From Zoogloeaceae bacterium (GTDB lineage Bacteria > Pseudomonadota > Gammaproteobacteria > Burkholderiales > Rhodocyclaceae): DNA of 9,325 bases. A program made the position numbers and the translations under genes. The notes beneath the pieces are model-generated. The model was not told the origin of the DNA. It worked only from the letters and a program-made list of their open reading frames with translations, and did no database searches. The stretch is from assembly GCA_031259605.1 (NCBI GenBank), contig JAIRLE010000035.1, forward strand, positions 1 to 9,325. Reading direction: 5' to 3'. Below are positions 6,107 to 9,325 of the stretch, piece by piece; position 1 is the stretch's first letter, and every line of letters starts with the position of its first letter.

Positions 6107-7282
6107 CTAACCCTCATGCACGATCTGGTCGCCGCCCTGTTTCTTGGCCAGGTACATGCGGTGGTCGGCGCATTCGATCAGGGTTTGCTGGTCGGGCGTT
6201 TCGTCCTGGAGGCGCTCGGAAATGCCGATGCTGGCGGTCAGGCAGCTGCCGTCCGGACGCTTGCTCAGTCCGATGAGGCGCTGGCGGGAAAGGGCGATTT
6301 CCGCCTGGCGAATGTTGGTGTTCGGCATGATGATGATGAACTCGTCACCACCCCAGCGCGCCAGGATGTCGTTGCTGCGCAATATCTGGGTGAAGGAGAC
6401 CGCCGCCTGGCGCAGCGCCAGATCGCCTGCCTCATGTCCGGCTTGGTCGTTTACGTTCTTGAAGCGATCCAGATCGACGAAGGCCAGCGCCAGCGGCATG
6501 TTGCTGCGTTGGGAGATGGCGTATTGCAGGGTCAGCAGTTCCTCGCCGCTGCGACGGGTAAAGCATCCGGTCAGCGGATCGCGCACCGCCTGGCGCACCA
6601 AGGTCAGCATGAAGGCCAACTGACTGCATCCGGCGATGGTGGAAATGCCGGCCAGCAGAACCAACAGCCAGAGGGTGACGCCAAAGGACATCATGTCCAG
6701 ATTGTTGGGATTGAACAGCAGCACCAGCAACTGCGTCAGCATGATGATGCTGGAAAGCGCCAGGTTTTCCAGGATGCTCAAGGGAAAAACGGACAGCCCG
6801 CAGATGAGAATGAACGGCAAGAACGCGTAACCTACGGCAATCGCGTTGGAAATGCCGCTCAAGGCGTGCTGGGCAAGCAGAAAATAGACCGCTAGGTGAA
6901 AAACGCTGGGTATCAGGAAAAGGGCGAGCAGCGCCCGATAGGCGCGGACAAGCGCTGTGTCGGAGCGGGTAAGGAATACCAGCGACAGGAAGGCGCAACT
7001 GGCGGCAAGACGCATGCCGATCAGCGGCGCGCTGATTTCGGCGGAAAAAACCAGATAGTCGATGATGGCCCACGAAGGCGTCAGGATGGCGAACAGCAAC
7101 GCGATGAAACGGGTGCGGCTGATGATCATCGCGGCGCGCTTGGAAGAAAGCAGGGGCGAGTGATGCAAGGGGGTGAGCAGGCTCAGGTATTCGTCCGCAT
7201 GCAACTCATGCGCCATCGACGACAATACCCGCCGCCAGCCGGTCGGCGTATAGATTGTGTCGAACTGTGACTTGATTCGCAT
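6107..7282 (-). CDS. Membrane-bound GGDEF diguanylate cyclase
   Basis: This is a 391-residue protein predicted to make cyclic di-GMP from two GTP. A cytoplasmic N-terminus of about 50 residues precedes roughly six membrane segments (between about 56 and 228), forming an uncharacterised membrane sensory domain. The GGDEF domain runs from about 233 to 389, with DPLTGCFTRR (235-244), metal-binding D270 in FVDLDRFK, the active site RWGGDEF (GGDEF at 311-315) and LTASIGIS (349-355). The product-inhibition I-site RxxD is present as R302-S-N-D305, five residues before GGDEF, so feedback inhibition is expected. No EAL or HD-GYP domain is present. It converges on pilR with only 46 bp between the stops. 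The start at 7282 gives the full frame but has no strong Shine-Dalgarno; an internal ATG at residue 23 is an alternative start. Confidence 0.9.
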   Translation of the reverse strand: MRIKSQFDTIYTPTGWRRVLSSMAHELHADEYLSLLTPLHHSPLLSSKRAAMIISRTRFIALLFAILTPSWAIIDYLVFSAEISAPLIGMRLAASCAFLSLVFLTRSDTALVRAYRALLALFLIPSVFHLAVYFLLAQHALSGISNAIAVGYAFLPFILICGLSVFPLSILENLALSSIIMLTQLLVLLFNPNNLDMMSFGVTLWLLVLLAGISTIAGCSQLAFMLTLVRQAVRDPLTGCFTRRSGEELLTLQYAISQRSNMPLALAFVDLDRFKNVNDQAGHEAGDLALRQAAVSFTQILRSNDILARWGGDEFIIIMPNTNIRQAEIALSRQRLIGLSKRPDGSCLTASIGISERLQDETPDQQTLIECADHRMYLAKKQGGDQIVHEG

Positions 7283-7316
7283 GAAGTGAAGGGGATTCGC
7301 TCACAAAATAACCGAC

Positions 7317-7322
7317 AGTATA
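7317..7322 (-). promoter_or_regulatory. Candidate -10 box for the diguanylate cyclase gene
   Basis: The minus strand reads TATACT, close to the sigma-70 -10 consensus, about 35 nt upstream of the cyclase ATG and in an AT-richer patch than its surroundings. No good -35 hexamer sits 16-18 nt upstream, so activity may need an activator or the match may be chance. Confidence 0.35.
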
Positions 7323-7396
7323 GATTAGATGATCGAGTATGGCGTAACAGTAACGGAAAATTGGGTGCGGCAAGTAGCGGTTTGCGCGTTCCTTCG

Positions 7397-7873
7397 TCAT
7401 TCTCCGGGAGGGAATGATTCGCTGAACGCCTGTTGCCGCCAGGCTTCATATACAGTGACGGCGGCGGCGTTGGCGAGGTTGAGGCTGCGATTCCCGGCGC
7501 GCATGGGCAGGCGGAGACGTTGTTCCGGCGGAAATTCCTCGAGGAGGCGCGCGGGCAGTCCGCGTGTTTCCGGGCCGAAGAGAAAGACGTCGCCAGGCAG
7601 GAAGGCGACGTCGCTGTAGCAGCGTCCGGCCTTGCTGGAGAGCGCGAAAAACCGCCGTCCCGCCAGCGCCGCGCGACAGGCAGTCCAACCTGCATGCCGC
7701 CGTACCGTGGCGTATTCGTGGTAATCCAGCCCGGCGCGACGCAACGCCTTGTCGGCAAAATCGAAGCCCAGCGGCTCCACCAGATGCAGCTCCGCGCCCA
7801 CATTGGCGCATAGGCGAATGATGTTTCCAGTATTGGGCGGAATTTCCGGCACGAAAAGAACAATGGCGAACAT
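7397..7873 (-). CDS. trmL: tRNA (cytidine(34)-2'-O)-methyltransferase TrmL
   Basis: This is a 158-residue SPOUT-class enzyme that transfers a methyl group from S-adenosylmethionine to the 2'-OH of the wobble nucleotide in tRNA-Leu isoacceptors. The sequence closely follows E. coli TrmL: IVLFVPEIPPNTGNIIRLCAN at the N-terminus, EPLGF, RRAGLDYHEY (45-54), FGPETRGLP (99-107), and the knot-forming C-terminal motif LPMRAGNRSLNLANAAAV (122-139). Length equals the family norm. The ATG at 7873 matches the conserved family start. An in-frame GTG at 7906 would add 11 residues, encoded by the presumed transposon end. The ATG has no clear Shine-Dalgarno, and the transposon end appears to begin 8 bp upstream, so the native leader is probably lost. 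It lies upstream of the diguanylate cyclase gene on the same strand, with 114 bp between. Confidence 0.93.
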   Translation of the reverse strand: MFAIVLFVPEIPPNTGNIIRLCANVGAELHLVEPLGFDFADKALRRAGLDYHEYATVRRHAGWTACRAALAGRRFFALSSKAGRCYSDVAFLPGDVFLFGPETRGLPARLLEEFPPEQRLRLPMRAGNRSLNLANAAAVTVYEAWRQQAFSESFPPGE

Positions 7874-7881
7874 CACAAGAC

Positions 7882-7919
7882 GGGGTAGAACAAGCAGTCG
7901 TGTCACCAGCCGCCATCTT
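7882..7919 (+). repeat. Candidate 38-bp Tn3-type terminal inverted repeat
   Basis: Tn3-family ends usually start with GGGG, are about 38 bp long and lie next to the tnpA stop codon. Here GGGGTAGAAC starts at 7882, and 38 bp brings the end to 7919, three bases before the tnpA stop triplet at 7922-7924. The 5 bp just outside (AAGAC, 7877-7881) would be one copy of the target duplication. The inner end lacks the usual TAAG, and the partner repeat is not in view. Confidence 0.4.
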
Positions 7920-7936
7920 GATCACGATAGATCAAG
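7917..7936. other. Inverted repeat across the tnpA stop codon
   Basis: Arms CTTGATC and GATCAAG form a perfect 7-bp stem with a 6-nt loop (ACGATA), spanning the tnpA stop at 7922-7924. There is no T-run on either side, so it is not a typical intrinsic terminator. Confidence 0.5.
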
Positions 7937-9325
7937 CCGGGCATTCATGTCCAGGTCGAACCGCCCATATGGATTGACGTGTTCCCAGATCAGCGGCGTC
8001 AGGGCTGCGTAGTCGCGCGGCGTGAACCTGCCTTGCCAGTGCGGCAGGGTCAAGATCTTCTGGATCATCAGCGTGTTGATATAGACCATGCAGTTCTGGA
8101 TCAGATGCAGCGCGAGCATGCTGACCTCGTGATCCTCACGACGGTTGCTCGCCATCTCGCCACGGCGGGCGAAGAATACGAAGTCGGTCGCGCCGTTCCA
8201 CTGCTCGACCACGTTCAACCCCTCGTTGATTTCCCGGCGCGGCGCCTCGTCGTGCAAGTAACGGCACAGGAAGATGGTTTTGATTGCTTTGCCCAACTCA
8301 GCGAATGCCTTGTAGGTCGGATGCTGCACGTTCTTCTTGGTGAAGCGGCGCAGGATGGCCTCGGTTTCCGCCGTGCCCAGGCGCAGCGCCGTAGCGTACT
8401 TGACCATCTGGTCGTACTGCTGCCGCACCGACTCCCAGTCGATGGGCTTGGTCAGAATCTGTTGCAGATTGGCATAGGCGTCGGCCTTGCCAGTCCCGGG
8501 CCGGTACAGTTTCTGCGAGTGGATGGCTTTCAGCCGTGGCAACAACTGGAAGCCGAGCAGTCGGCAGAAGGCGAACGCAACCGTGCTCTGGCCGTGCGAA
8601 TCGACGTACTGCCGATCCACCTCCATCTCGGTGCAGTGATGGATCACGCCCTCGATCATCGACGCCACTTCCGACGACGATGGCGACTTGAGCTGCGAAT
8701 GGATGCACAGCGAGCTACGCTCGACGTGCCAGTAGATCATGATGCCGCGTCCGCCGTAGCGCACATGCCACTGCGTGGTGAGGTTCTGATCCCACGCGCC
8801 GAAGTGTTTGGAATCCGACGCGCAGGCGGTGGTGCCGCTACCCCAGATCGCCGGGTTGCGGGCATGCAGCGTGCCGTCTGCGACGATGGCAATCGCTCGG
8901 CGCATCGCGTCCACATTGATGTAACGGCGGCGCACATAGGCCAGGTCGCGCGCCGTGGTGCCGGAATCCAGCCCGGCCATGCGCTGCAAGCCGGCATTGG
9001 TGCCCCGGCCGTGCAGACACAGCAGCAGGCACGGCTGCAACACCGAGCGATCCATCGTCTCGTAGGAGGTCGGGCTTTTCAGGGCATCGGTGAAACTCAG
9101 CCGCAGATCGGTTTCCTTGACCATATCGAGGAGGCTGGTCATCGGCCAGATGGCGTTGAGTTCGGTCTTGAGCGCAGTCAGATTGGGCGGATCGGGTTGC
9201 GCATTGAGCGGCGTCAGCGTGATCCAGCCACCGCCCTTACTGCTCAGCCGGACGGATGAGTTCTTCTTCAAGCCGGCGTCGAAGGTGGACAGCGCCTCAC
9301 GCATCTCGGCCTGCAAGTCGGCGAT
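7922..9325 (-). CDS. tnpA: Tn3-family transposase TnpA, C-terminal part (5' end beyond window)
   Basis: This is an open frame of 467 residues that enters from the right edge, about half of a usual Tn3-family transposase (near 1000 residues). The retained part covers the catalytic DDE domain. D171 is in ASDSKHF, D242 in YVDSHGQS and E374 in GLNVVEQWN (numbering from the window edge). The D-to-D spacing of 71 and D-to-E spacing of 132 fit Tn3-family enzymes. The C-terminal motif LHLIQNCMVYINT is also typical. The enzyme performs replicative transposition, binding the terminal repeats and joining them to target DNA. No frameshift or stop is seen, so it may be functional. Methionine and TTG codons near the edge are internal, not starts. 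Neither a resolvase nor passenger genes are visible. Confidence 0.92.
   Translation of the reverse strand: MADLQAEMREALSTFDAGLKKNSSVRLSSKGGGWITLTPLNAQPDPPNLTALKTELNAIWPMTSLLDMVKETDLRLSFTDALKSPTSYETMDRSVLQPCLLLCLHGRGTNAGLQRMAGLDSGTTARDLAYVRRRYINVDAMRRAIAIVADGTLHARNPAIWGSGTTACASDSKHFGAWDQNLTTQWHVRYGGRGIMIYWHVERSSLCIHSQLKSPSSSEVASMIEGVIHHCTEMEVDRQYVDSHGQSTVAFAFCRLLGFQLLPRLKAIHSQKLYRPGTGKADAYANLQQILTKPIDWESVRQQYDQMVKYATALRLGTAETEAILRRFTKKNVQHPTYKAFAELGKAIKTIFLCRYLHDEAPRREINEGLNVVEQWNGATDFVFFARRGEMASNRREDHEVSMLALHLIQNCMVYINTLMIQKILTLPHWQGRFTPRDYAALTPLIWEHVNPYGRFDLDMNARLDLS

Larger units (their letters stand above)
7882..9325 (-). mobile_element. Tn3-family transposon, left end (continues beyond the window)
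   Basis: This element comprises the tnpA 3' half and a candidate terminal inverted repeat. Its right part, including the rest of tnpA, any resolvase and the opposite terminal repeat, is outside the window. The transposase is convincing. The exact left limit at 7882 is inferred from GGGG at a distance suited to a 38-bp terminal repeat just outside the tnpA stop. Confidence 0.6.

Noticed and set aside
4678..6117. Long open frame on the minus strand opposite pilR (about 479 codons)
   Set aside because: It is the antisense shadow of a clearly coding, motif-complete pilR; GC-rich codon use leaves the opposite strand open. It shows no family motifs.
8120..8140. Glutamate 400 of the partial TnpA (DHEVSM) as the catalytic glutamate
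   Set aside because: Its distance from the second aspartate (158) is too long for Tn3-family enzymes; E374 in LNVVEQWN (132) fits better.
7979..9259. Long plus-strand open frame opposite tnpA (about 426 codons)
   Set aside because: The minus-strand frame encodes an unmistakable Tn3-family transposase; the plus frame has no recognisable domain.

Overview
The window is a GC-rich chromosomal segment from a proteobacterium, most likely a betaproteobacterium. This is inferred from the order uvrD-type helicase, small PP0621-like protein, pilS, pilR, and from close protein resemblance to proteobacterial UvrD, TrmL and PilR. No ribosomal RNA or other taxonomic marker is present, so the lineage is not certain.

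Layout. Positions 1-128 hold an inverted, edge-truncated copy of a roughly 170-bp multi-hairpin repeat. A UvrD/PcrA-like DNA helicase gene follows (296-2524, +). A second copy of the repeat (2511-2680) leads into a small membrane-anchored Cys-rich protein (2675-2902, +), which overlaps by 4 nt the sensor kinase gene pilS (2899-4560, +). A third copy of the repeat (4547-4719) separates pilS from its cognate response regulator gene pilR (4714-6060, +). Convergent to these, on the minus strand, lie a membrane GGDEF diguanylate cyclase (6107-7282), the tRNA methyltransferase gene trmL (7397-7873), and the C-terminal half of a Tn3-family transposase (7922 to the right edge). The left end of that transposon appears to lie about 8 bp upstream of the trmL start codon.

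How the parts work together. PilS and PilR form a two-component system that, in known bacteria, activates the sigma-54-dependent type IV pilin promoter. The small upstream protein is translationally coupled to PilS and may be an accessory factor. The adjacent diguanylate cyclase makes c-di-GMP, which also governs surface attachment, but the link here is only by proximity. UvrD (DNA repair) and TrmL (tRNA wobble modification) are housekeeping genes.

The most unusual content is the repeat. Each full copy carries three hairpin-forming palindromes. At its left end it contains the last codons and the TAG stop of the upstream gene. At its right end it contains a GGAG ribosome-binding site and the ATG-AAA start of the downstream gene. 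It therefore acts as a complete gene-to-gene junction module, used twice in direct orientation around PP0621-pilS and once inverted ahead of uvrD. A second point of interest is the Tn3-family end that has replaced the natural leader of trmL.
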